64,000 nucleotides of DNA, taken from assembly GCA_036307185.1 (NCBI GenBank), contig JAXJYC010000027.1, positions 20,161 through 84,160 on the forward strand. Reading direction: 5' to 3'. A program made the position numbers and the translations under genes. The stretch is from SVEL01 sp017381055 (GTDB lineage Bacteria > Bacillota > Clostridia > Lachnospirales > Lachnospiraceae). How positions within the stretch are numbered: the stretch's first letter is position 1; each line of letters opens with the position of its first letter. Shown in pieces: positions 43,609 through 50,621 of the stretch. Below the pieces are notes generated by a model. It searched no databases, was not told the DNA's origin, and saw nothing but the letters and a program-made list of their open reading frames with translations.

Positions 43609-44772
43609 TTAAGAGAAGAATCCCTTCTTCTTCTTTTTACCTTTTTCTTCTTTCTTATCTGACTCTTCGCCACTCTTTTTCTCTTCTTCTAAGGTTCCGC
43701 CCATAGCTGCATCAAATGCCTTTAATGCTTCTATCTGCTCATTATTAAGCTTTTCTGGTACCTGTACTACTAATGTAACGTACTGGTCACCACGCATATT
43801 TTTATTTCTAAGAGAAGGCACACCCTTGCCACGAAGTCTTATTCTTGTATCTGTCTGTGTACCTGCCTTAATGTTAAAGAGTACATCGCCATCGATTGTG
43901 CTGATTCTTACATCTCCACCAAGTGTAGCCTGTGCAAATGAAATAGGAGCTGTTGAGAATAAATCATAGCCATCTCTCTGGAAAATAGGATGTCTCATAA
44001 CTGTTACTTCTACAAGTAAATCTCCTCTTGGACCACCATTTAAACCTGGCTCACCCTTTGATGCGATACGGATGCTCTGTCCATCATCAATACCCGCTGG
44101 AATACTAACCTGTATCTTCTTTCTAGCTGATGTATATCCTGTACCTCTACAGTCTGAACACTTATCCTTAATAATCTTTCCTTTTCCGTTACAGTCTGGA
44201 CATGTCTGAACATTTCTTACCATACCAAAGAATGACTGCTGTGTATATACAACCTGACCTTTACCGCCACACTTAGGACATGTAACAGGTGAAGAACCTT
44301 CCTTAGCTCCTGTTCCCTTACATGTAGTACAATCTTCCTTAAGTGTAACTTCGATTTCTTTTTCAGTACCAAAGCAAGCTTCCTCAAAAGTAATACGTAC
44401 ACCAACTCTGATGTTTGCTCCTTTTCTTGGACCATTGCTAGCAGAGCTTCTTCTGCCACCACCAAAGAAATCACCAAAGATGTCTCCAAAAATATCTCCC
44501 ATATCTGAGAAATCAAATCCACCAGCACCTGGGCCGCCACCACCTTGGAAGGCTGCATGACCAAACTGATCATACTGACGTCTCTTCTCAGCATCACTTA
44601 ATACCGCATATGCTTCTGAAGCTTCCTTGAACTTAGCCTCTGCTTCTGCATTACCTGGATTTGTATCTGGGTGATATTTCTTCGCTAACTGTCTATATGC
44701 TTTTTTAATTGCTGCATCATCGGCACTCTTATCTACGCCTAGAACCTCGTAGTAATCTCTTTTATCTGCCAT
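43609..44772 (-). CDS. dnaJ: Chaperone DnaJ (Hsp40)
   Basis: A 387-residue co-chaperone that stimulates DnaK ATPase. The J domain starts 'MADKRDYYEVLGVDKSADDA' and contains the essential HPD in 'KKYHPDTNPG'; a Gly/Phe-rich linker follows; then four C-x2-C-x-G-x-G zinc repeats ('CTTCKGTG', 'CPKCGGKG', 'CPDCNGKG', 'CSDCRGTG') and the C-terminal substrate domain. The ATG at 44772 has GGAG upstream, so nine upstream residues are excluded. The tail ends in a Lys/Glu-rich stretch. It is the last gene of the HrcA operon. Confidence 0.97.
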   Translation of the reverse strand: MADKRDYYEVLGVDKSADDAAIKKAYRQLAKKYHPDTNPGNAEAEAKFKEASEAYAVLSDAEKRRQYDQFGHAAFQGGGGPGAGGFDFSDMGDIFGDIFGDFFGGGRRSSASNGPRKGANIRVGVRITFEEACFGTEKEIEVTLKEDCTTCKGTGAKEGSSPVTCPKCGGKGQVVYTQQSFFGMVRNVQTCPDCNGKGKIIKDKCSDCRGTGYTSARKKIQVSIPAGIDDGQSIRIASKGEPGLNGGPRGDLLVEVTVMRHPIFQRDGYDLFSTAPISFAQATLGGDVRISTIDGDVLFNIKAGTQTDTRIRLRGKGVPSLRNKNMRGDQYVTLVVQVPEKLNNEQIEALKAFDAAMGGTLEEEKKSGEESDKKEEKGKKKKKGFFS

Positions 44773-44829
44773 ATCATACTCCGTTCTGTTATTCATCAAA
44801 CTATCTTATAACAAATCAATATATACGTG

Positions 44830-44858
44830 CTATAAGGACATGAGATCATGCCCTTATA
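44830..44858 (-). other. Intercistronic hairpin between dnaK and dnaJ
   Basis: A near-perfect 13-bp stem TATAAGG.CATGA/TCATG.CCTTATA. There is no U-run, so it is likely to set mRNA stability and not to terminate. Confidence 0.65.
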
Positions 44859-44882
44859 ACAACTTATATCATTTAACTATGA

Positions 44883-46751
44883 TTATACCTCTCTATAGTC
44901 GCCGTCTACTACATCATCATTTGCAGCTGAATCAGCGCCCATATCTGCACCGCTCATATCAGGACCTGCCTGGCCAGCACCTGCTGCCTGAGCCTGCTCA
45001 TACATCTTTGTGAAAAGTGCCTGAGAATCTGTCATAAGCTTTTCCTTAGCAGCCTTGATTTCTTCTACATCAGCCTCTGTCATAGTTTCTGGAGCTGACT
45101 TAGCAAGGATATCCTTTAATGCTGTAAGGTCAGCCTCTACTGTAGCCTTATCATTAGCATCAAGCTTATCACCAACTTCATTAATAGCCTTCTCTGTCTG
45201 GAATACTAATGAATCAGCTTCGTTTCTAGCCTCGATACCTTCCTTACGTTTCTTATCAGCTGCTTCGAACTCTGCAGCTTCCTTAACAGCCTTATCGATT
45301 TCATCATCTGACATGTTTGAACCAGATGTAATTGTAATATGCTGCTCCTTACCTGTTCCTAAATCCTTAGCTGATACGTTAACGATACCATTTGCATCGA
45401 TATCAAATGTAACTTCAATCTTAGGGATTCCTCTTGGAGCTGGAGCGATTCCATCTAATCTGAACTCACCAAGAAGCTTGTTGTCCTTAGCGAACTGTCT
45501 TTCACCCTGTACAACCTTGATATCAACTGCGCTCTGATTATCAGCAGCTGTTGAGAATACCTCGCTCTTCTTAGCTGGGATAGTTGTATTTCTCTCGATT
45601 AATCTTGTAGCAATACCACCCATTGTCTCAATTGAAAGCGAAAGTGGTGTTACGTCAAGAAGAAGGATTTCTCCTGCACCAGCATCACCAGCAAGCTTAC
45701 CACCCTGGATAGAAGCACCAAGAGCTACACACTCATCTGGGTTTAATGACTTAGAAGGCTCATGTCCTGTTAACTGCTTAACCTTATCCTGTACAGCTGG
45801 AATACGTGTTGAACCACCAACTAATAATACCTTGCTTAACTCGCTTGCGTTAAGACCAGCATCCTTTAATGCGTTCTGAACTGGAACCGCTGTTCTCTCT
45901 ACAAGATCATGTGTAAGTTCATCGAACTTAGCTCTTGTAAGGTTCATATCAAAGTGCTTTGGTCCATCCTGGTTAGCTGTAATGAATGGAAGGTTGATAT
46001 TTGTTGTTGTAGCTGAAGATAATTCCTTCTTAGCCTTCTCAGCTGCTTCCTTAAGTCTCTGAAGAGCCATCTTATCTGTTGATAAATCAATACCCTCTGT
46101 CTTCTTGAACTCCTCTAACATATACTGTGTAATCTTATCATCGAAATCATCACCACCGAGCTTGTTATCACCAGATGTTGCAAGAACTTCGATTACACCA
46201 TCACCGATTTCAATGATAGATACGTCGAATGTACCACCACCTAAATCATAAACCATAATCTTCTGCTCGTTTTCATTATCAAGACCATAAGCTAAAGCTG
46301 CTGCTGTTGGCTCGTTGATAATTCTCTTAACATCAAGACCTGCAATCTTACCAGCATCCTTTGTAGCCTGTCTCTGAGCATCGTTGAAGTATGCAGGAAC
46401 TGTGATAACAGCCTCTGTAACCTTCTCACCAAGGTAACCTTCAGCATCAGCCTTAAGCTTCTGAAGTACCATTGCTGAAATCTCCTGTGGAGAAAACTTC
46501 TTATCATCGATAGTTACTCTGTAATCAGAACCCATATGTCTCTTAATAGATGAAATTGTCTTGTCAGCGTTTGTAACAGCCTGACGCTTTGCAGGATCAC
46601 CTACAAGTCTCTCACCAGTCTTTGTGAATGCAACTACTGAAGGAGTTGTTCTGATACCTTCTGTATTTGCGATAACAGTTGGCTTTCCACCTTCCATAAC
46701 TGCTACACATGAATTTGTTGTTCCTAAATCAATACCAATAATTTTACTCAT
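44883..46751 (-). CDS. dnaK: Molecular chaperone DnaK (Hsp70)
   Basis: A 622-residue Hsp70. The ATPase domain has 'IIGIDLGTTNSCVAVMEGG', 'VITVPAYFNDAQRQATKDAG', 'NEPTAAALAYGLD' and 'VLLVGGSTRIPAVQ'. The substrate domain follows the linker 'DVTPLSLSIET' and includes 'RFDGIAPAPRG'-like sequence 'RLDGIAPAPRG'. The lid ends in a Gly/Ala/Asp-rich tail. AGGAGG precedes the ATG. It is the third gene of the operon; a 160-bp structured gap separates it from grpE. Confidence 0.98.
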   Translation of the reverse strand: MSKIIGIDLGTTNSCVAVMEGGKPTVIANTEGIRTTPSVVAFTKTGERLVGDPAKRQAVTNADKTISSIKRHMGSDYRVTIDDKKFSPQEISAMVLQKLKADAEGYLGEKVTEAVITVPAYFNDAQRQATKDAGKIAGLDVKRIINEPTAAALAYGLDNENEQKIMVYDLGGGTFDVSIIEIGDGVIEVLATSGDNKLGGDDFDDKITQYMLEEFKKTEGIDLSTDKMALQRLKEAAEKAKKELSSATTTNINLPFITANQDGPKHFDMNLTRAKFDELTHDLVERTAVPVQNALKDAGLNASELSKVLLVGGSTRIPAVQDKVKQLTGHEPSKSLNPDECVALGASIQGGKLAGDAGAGEILLLDVTPLSLSIETMGGIATRLIERNTTIPAKKSEVFSTAADNQSAVDIKVVQGERQFAKDNKLLGEFRLDGIAPAPRGIPKIEVTFDIDANGIVNVSAKDLGTGKEQHITITSGSNMSDDEIDKAVKEAAEFEAADKKRKEGIEARNEADSLVFQTEKAINEVGDKLDANDKATVEADLTALKDILAKSAPETMTEADVEEIKAAKEKLMTDSQALFTKMYEQAQAAGAGQAGPDMSGADMGADSAANDDVVDGDYREV

Positions 46752-46800
46752 TTTTTTGTCCTCCTAAATAATCTAATTTGTTGCTAGTGGTCCTCGCTTT

Positions 46801-46912
46801 GTTTGGAGCCTCTGCCTCAGTCCTAAGCCTTCGGCTTGGACATGAGTTTCCTCCAAACGTATCCGCTCGGACTGTCACGAGTGGTCTGCCCTTCGGGCAG
46901 CTTCCTCGTGAC
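46801..46912 (-). other. Two structured hairpins between grpE and dnaK
   Basis: Hairpin A has outer arms GTTTGGAG/CTCCAAAC (46801-46808 with 46851-46858) and a long inner stem capped by TTC(G). Hairpin B has outer arms GTCACGAG/CTCGTGAC (46874-46881 with 46905-46912) and an inner stem CTGCCC-TTC-GGGCAG; it touches the grpE stop codon. Both leave a GGAAA/GGAAG strand unpaired on the minus strand between inner and outer stems. No U-run follows. Confidence 0.8.
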
Positions 46913-47511
46913 TAGTTTTCAACTTTTACCATACTGTATCTAACTACTGTGTCGCGATACATATATCCTTTTTGGAATTCCTCTGATACGATGTTTTCAC
47001 CGTACTGATCGTCATCACCATGCATTACCGCATTGTGAAGATTTGGATCAAATTCCTTTCCTACTGCTTCGATTGGTGTAACTCCTACTTCCTCAAGAGC
47101 CTTAACCATCTGCTTGTAGACCTTATCCATTCCATCTGCAAATGGATTTGCTGCGATTTCTTCCTCAGATAATGTTCCAAGTCCTCTCTCAAAGCTGTCT
47201 ACTATTGGAAGAATCTTCTCGATAATACTCTTTGCTCCTACCTCAAACATCGCAGCCTTTTCTTTTTCACTTCTCTTTCTGAAGTTATCAAACTCTGCAA
47301 ATGTTCTCATGTACTTGTCATTAAGTTCCTCTATGAGAATATCCTTCTTATCTTTTTCTGCTGGCTGTTCTTCTGTAGCAGCCTCTTCTTCCTTTGTCTC
47401 TTCAGCTGTCTCTGTCGCCTCAGTAGCTTCTACTGCTTCTGTATTAGTTTCTTCAACAGTAGCTTCCTGATTCATAGTTTCTTCAGCCTGAGCCTTTTCC
47501 TTCTTTGCCAC
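46912..47511 (-). CDS. grpE: Nucleotide exchange factor GrpE
   Basis: A 199-residue GrpE, which releases ADP from DnaK. The N-terminal 60 residues are a Glu/Thr/Ala-rich disordered tail; then comes the coiled-coil ('RTFAEFDNFRKRSEKEK') and the beta domain with 'VGVTPIEAVGKEFDPNLHNA' and 'VVRYSMVKVEN'. It starts at GTG (47509-47511) with AAGGAGG upstream. It is second in the HrcA operon, 13 bp after hrcA. Confidence 0.96.
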   Translation of the reverse strand: MAKKEKAQAEETMNQEATVEETNTEAVEATEATETAEETKEEEAATEEQPAEKDKKDILIEELNDKYMRTFAEFDNFRKRSEKEKAAMFEVGAKSIIEKILPIVDSFERGLGTLSEEEIAANPFADGMDKVYKQMVKALEEVGVTPIEAVGKEFDPNLHNAVMHGDDDQYGENIVSEEFQKGYMYRDTVVRYSMVKVEN

Positions 47512-47524
47512 TTAATACGCCTCC

Positions 47525-48574
47525 TTATTCCTTTTTCTTATATACGGAATCTAACTGGTCCTTGATATTTTTTAAGGTATCAACAACCTTCTCATAATCC
47601 ATTCGTTTAGGTCCTATAATTCCTATAGTTCCATGAACACCTTCCTCTAATTCATAAGTTGCAGTTATGACACTACAATCCTTCATAGACTGAACTGGTG
47701 TCTCTTCACCGATATAAACTCGTATACCAGTTTCTGTATTCTCATTATCCTTCTCTATAAGAGTGGTTAAGAGCTGCTTTTCTTCAAATGTGTTAATAAG
47801 CTCTTTAGCTTTATTATTGTCACTTAACTCTGGGTACTTGAAAATGTTTGTAGCACCGCTTGTATATATCTCAAGATTATCTTCTGAGCTAATAGCCTCA
47901 GCAACAGCATCTAAAACGCTTCTTGCGATTTCTAGCTGTTCACCAGCCTGACCATTCATCTTTGATATAATACCCAAGTTAATCTCCTCAAGAGTTAAAC
48001 CATTAAGACTACTGTTAAACAATATATTAAGCTTTAACAATGTCTCATTATCAATATCTTCTTTCACATTAATAATCTTATTTTTAATAATATTACCTTC
48101 AAGGACTATAACACATAACATTCTGTGGTCCTCAACCTGTGAAAGCTGAATAAATTTAACTTTATTCTTATGAGCCTGTGGTGCGGAAATCATAGCTGCA
48201 TAATCAGTATTATGTGCAAGCATCTTAGCCATATTTTGAAGTAAGGTTTCCACCTTATCTACCTTTTCATTAAGAAACTCACGCATATCGTCAACTTCTT
48301 TTTCCTTCGCTTGAAGCTCTAACTCTTTATCCTTCATCATATTATCTACATACAATCTGTAGCCCTTATCTGAAGGAATTCTACCCGCCGATGTATGTGG
48401 CTGGAATATATATCCTAGCTCCTCTAAATCAGCCATCTCATTTCGGATAGTCGCCGGACTCAGATTCAAGTCGGTGTACTTGGAAATAGTTCTTGATCCA
48501 ACCGGTTCGCCAGTATCTAAGTAATTACGAATAATTGCCTGAAGTATCTTAAGTTTTCTACCTTCTAATTCCAT
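47525..48574 (-). CDS. hrcA: Heat-inducible transcription repressor HrcA
   Basis: A 349-residue repressor that binds CIRCE. The N-terminal winged-helix domain has 'RKLKILQAIIRNYLDTGEPV' and 'ISKYTDLNLSPATIRNEMAD', and the C-terminal GAF-like dimerisation domain has 'VVDTLKNIKDQL'. Length matches the family. AGGAGG precedes the ATG. It is the first gene of hrcA-grpE-dnaK-dnaJ and lies behind a perfect CIRCE, so it is self-repressed; it should also act on the groES CIRCE at 34889-34915. Confidence 0.97.
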   Translation of the reverse strand: MELEGRKLKILQAIIRNYLDTGEPVGSRTISKYTDLNLSPATIRNEMADLEELGYIFQPHTSAGRIPSDKGYRLYVDNMMKDKELELQAKEKEVDDMREFLNEKVDKVETLLQNMAKMLAHNTDYAAMISAPQAHKNKVKFIQLSQVEDHRMLCVIVLEGNIIKNKIINVKEDIDNETLLKLNILFNSSLNGLTLEEINLGIISKMNGQAGEQLEIARSVLDAVAEAISSEDNLEIYTSGATNIFKYPELSDNNKAKELINTFEEKQLLTTLIEKDNENTETGIRVYIGEETPVQSMKDCSVITATYELEEGVHGTIGIIGPKRMDYEKVVDTLKNIKDQLDSVYKKKE

Positions 48575-48602
48575 CCGGTTACCTCCTTGCTTCCTTCTGT
48601 GT

Positions 48603-48639
48603 GTTAGGAGCCTGCACTGCTTCGCAGTTTCCTCCTAAC
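48603..48639 (-). other. Hairpin in the hrcA leader
   Basis: Outer arms GTTAGGAG/CTCCTAAC (48603-48610 with 48632-48639) and inner arms ACTGC-TTC-GCAGT. The layout is the same as in the two grpE-dnaK hairpins, including an unpaired GGAAA strand between stems on the minus strand. Confidence 0.75.
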
Positions 48640-48643
48640 TGTA

Positions 48644-48670
48644 TTAGCACTCCAAACTTTCGAGTGCTAA
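48644..48670 (-). promoter_or_regulatory. CIRCE operator (HrcA binding site) of hrcA-grpE-dnaK-dnaJ
   Basis: A perfect TTAGCACTC-N9-GAGTGCTAA inverted repeat, located about 12 bp downstream of the -10 box, so that HrcA would block the transcription start. Confidence 0.97.
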
Positions 48671-48680
48671 CAACTAGATA

Positions 48681-48723
48681 TAAAATAGCACTTACCATTA
48701 GCAATGTCAAGAGGTAAGTGCTA
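48681..48723 (-). terminator. Terminator of the lipoprotein gene, overlapping the hrcA promoter
   Basis: A perfect 11-bp stem TAGCACTTACC/GGTAAGTGCTA (48686-48696 with 48713-48723), followed on the minus strand by TTTTA. Its arms also look like an extended CIRCE half-site (TTAGCACT), so it may be a second HrcA-related operator. Confidence 0.6.
48682..48710 (-). promoter_or_regulatory. Promoter of hrcA-grpE-dnaK-dnaJ
   Basis: TTGACA (48705-48710), 17-base spacer and TATTTT (48682-48687) on the minus strand. The -35 sits in the loop of the upstream gene's terminator hairpin, and the -10 overlaps its U-run. Confidence 0.72.
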
Positions 48724-48734
48724 ATTTTTAATAT

Positions 48735-50069
48735 TTATTTAACCTTAATTTCTTTAATGTATAATGCATCATTTGCAAAATCTTCTAATCTTATCCATGA
48801 TTCAAAACCATATAACTCAAGATATTCATTTGCACCAATCTGCACATATAATACTTCTGGGTCACCTTTTGCATCAGCTGTCTCATAAAACAACTCAAAC
48901 CAATAATATGTATAACCATTTACACTATGAGTACTTATCTCTGTGACAAAAGCATTTGGATCACCCTTTGCCTTCCAGCTATCAACTAATGTTTTCTTGT
49001 AATTCTCATATGTGCTACTGCCAGTCCTAATTGTTGGATATCCAAATATATTGTTAGCAGCATTTCCTTCCATATAAGCACCATTATCTGTTGTCTCATA
49101 TGTAACTACGCTAGAATCATATTCTAATATACATTCCACAGTCTTTCCTGCACTATTCTTTCCAACCAATGTAAATGTTTTATCTCTACTATCTACATCT
49201 TCCTTTGTAATAAGATATGTAAAATATTTATCAACTTTTATCTCGCCTGATTTAATTGAGCAATCACCAATCTGTGTCCATTTGTTTGAATATAATCCCA
49301 TAGCAGAGAAACAATCCATATCAATTCTATTATATAATAATTCCACCTCACCAGAAACCATACTCAATACCGCTTTCAATAATTCTTTATTATATGATGA
49401 GGAATCTTTACCATTTATAGTAGTCGCCATTCCACTAATCCAACAAAAATCATAATCTACTGTCAAAGTATATATATTATTGCTTCCCTTTGAAAGAATC
49501 AAATCTGTATCCTTATCTCCATAGTTAATATCAATCTTAATTGTTGAACCTTCCATTACTACACAGGTGTCAGTTGCCTTAACCACACCATCCTTACGCA
49601 TCTTCTTTACTATACCTTCAAATGCACTTACCGCTTTGTTATATGTTGCATTATCAACATTTCCCACCTTTGTGACAATAGGCGCCTCCGTTACCGTCGG
49701 CTTGCTAGTCTGCTTTTCTGTAGCCTTTTGTGTAGTTGTTTCTGCTGGCTTATTTGCAGGCTTTGCTGTTTTCTTCTGGGTCGTCTCTACAGGCTTACTT
49801 GTTTTCTTCTGGGTTTCATTCTGATCTTCCTTAGTTGTTATCTCCTGCTCCGCTACAATAGTTGTAGTTTCTTCTACTATTTCTATTGTAGCCTCACTTG
49901 TATTTCCATCCAATTCTAAGCTAGTCTCTTCTTCCATTAAATATGTAGTTTCATTACTAGTTTCTTCTACTTTAGTAGTAGCTTTATCTTTACTTTCTAC
50001 ATTTCCTCCACAACCTGCTATGGATCCAATTATAATTACAGATATAAAACCTAATATATATTTCCTCAT
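48735..50069 (-). CDS. Surface lipoprotein of unknown function with Thr/Lys-rich stalk
   Basis: A 444-residue protein with a lipobox 'GSIAGC' near residue 20 and then about 120 residues rich in Thr, Glu, Lys and Pro ('TTQKKTAKPANKPAETTTQK'), a stalk that would hold the rest away from the membrane. The C-terminal 300 residues form a beta-rich domain with no motif I recognise ('YGFESWIRLEDFAND' near the end). The ATG follows AAAGGATGA. It lies 32 bp after a small membrane-protein gene, apparently in the same unit, which begins with an ECF-type promoter (50567-50592). Confidence 0.75.
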   Translation of the reverse strand: MRKYILGFISVIIIGSIAGCGGNVESKDKATTKVEETSNETTYLMEEETSLELDGNTSEATIEIVEETTTIVAEQEITTKEDQNETQKKTSKPVETTQKKTAKPANKPAETTTQKATEKQTSKPTVTEAPIVTKVGNVDNATYNKAVSAFEGIVKKMRKDGVVKATDTCVVMEGSTIKIDINYGDKDTDLILSKGSNNIYTLTVDYDFCWISGMATTINGKDSSSYNKELLKAVLSMVSGEVELLYNRIDMDCFSAMGLYSNKWTQIGDCSIKSGEIKVDKYFTYLITKEDVDSRDKTFTLVGKNSAGKTVECILEYDSSVVTYETTDNGAYMEGNAANNIFGYPTIRTGSSTYENYKKTLVDSWKAKGDPNAFVTEISTHSVNGYTYYWFELFYETADAKGDPEVLYVQIGANEYLELYGFESWIRLEDFANDALYIKEIKVK

Positions 50070-50101
50070 ACCGCATCATCCTTTATAACTTCACACTTTA
50101 A

Positions 50102-50518
50102 CTAGTTTCTTTTTTTCTTTCCACCAAAAAAACATGAGTAAATAAGAAAGAAAATAACAAATATATAAAGTATAGGGTAAATAAATAAACCGATACATGC
50201 TACTATTTCTCTTAATGCAAGAAGCTTTTCACCTGGGTAAATCTTCTCTAATTTCGCTGTTCTCTTCTTAATGATAAGATAGAAAACTCCTACTGTAGCA
50301 GCTATTGCAATAATTGCTGTTATTACAGTTGCAACTGTTCCATATTCTGATGCGACAAGTATTGGCATTAATGTTAGCCATACCAAAATTCCCCAATAAC
50401 CTAAACCTAATAAAAATCCTTTTCCTTTTGATACTGTTGGATACTCCGCAAAAAACTTCTTCTGGTAAAATGGTGGTACAAAAACTACCGCTGCAATTAA
50501 AAATAATAATAAAATCAT
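50102..50518 (-). CDS. Small multi-pass membrane protein of unknown function
   Basis: A 138-residue protein with four predicted helices: residues 1-15, 34-52, 58-82 and 104-130. Short charged loops ('KKRTAKLEKIYPGEK') and the basic tail 'GGKKKRN' fit a cytoplasmic C-terminus. The ATG follows AAGGAGG. No family recognised. It is the first gene after the ECF-type promoter at 50567-50592 and is followed by the stalked lipoprotein, so both are candidate targets of the adjacent sigma factor. Confidence 0.7.
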   Translation of the reverse strand: MILLLFLIAAVVFVPPFYQKKFFAEYPTVSKGKGFLLGLGYWGILVWLTLMPILVASEYGTVATVITAIIAIAATVGVFYLIIKKRTAKLEKIYPGEKLLALREIVACIGLFIYPILYIFVIFFLIYSCFFGGKKKRN

Positions 50519-50566
50519 AATAAAATCCTCCTTGGTTTTTCATTTTTTTATTGTTTATAGTATATA

Positions 50567-50592
50567 GATACACCAAGTTTTAATTAGGTTTT
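50567..50592 (-). promoter_or_regulatory. ECF-type promoter of the membrane protein/lipoprotein unit
   Basis: On the minus strand AAAACC (50587-50592) is followed after exactly 15 bases by GTATC (50567-50571) and then TATATACTATA. The same boxes, spacing and flank occur at 53039-53064, ahead of the sigma factor operon. The predicted leader is about 40 nt. Confidence 0.65.
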
Positions 50593-50621
50593 ATTTTTTT
50601 TTTAAATTTTTTAATTAATTT

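Noticed and set aside
45055..45537. A 160-codon Ser/Ala-rich ORF opposite dnaK
   Set aside because: It is the antisense shadow of the conserved dnaK gene, with no ribosome binding site.
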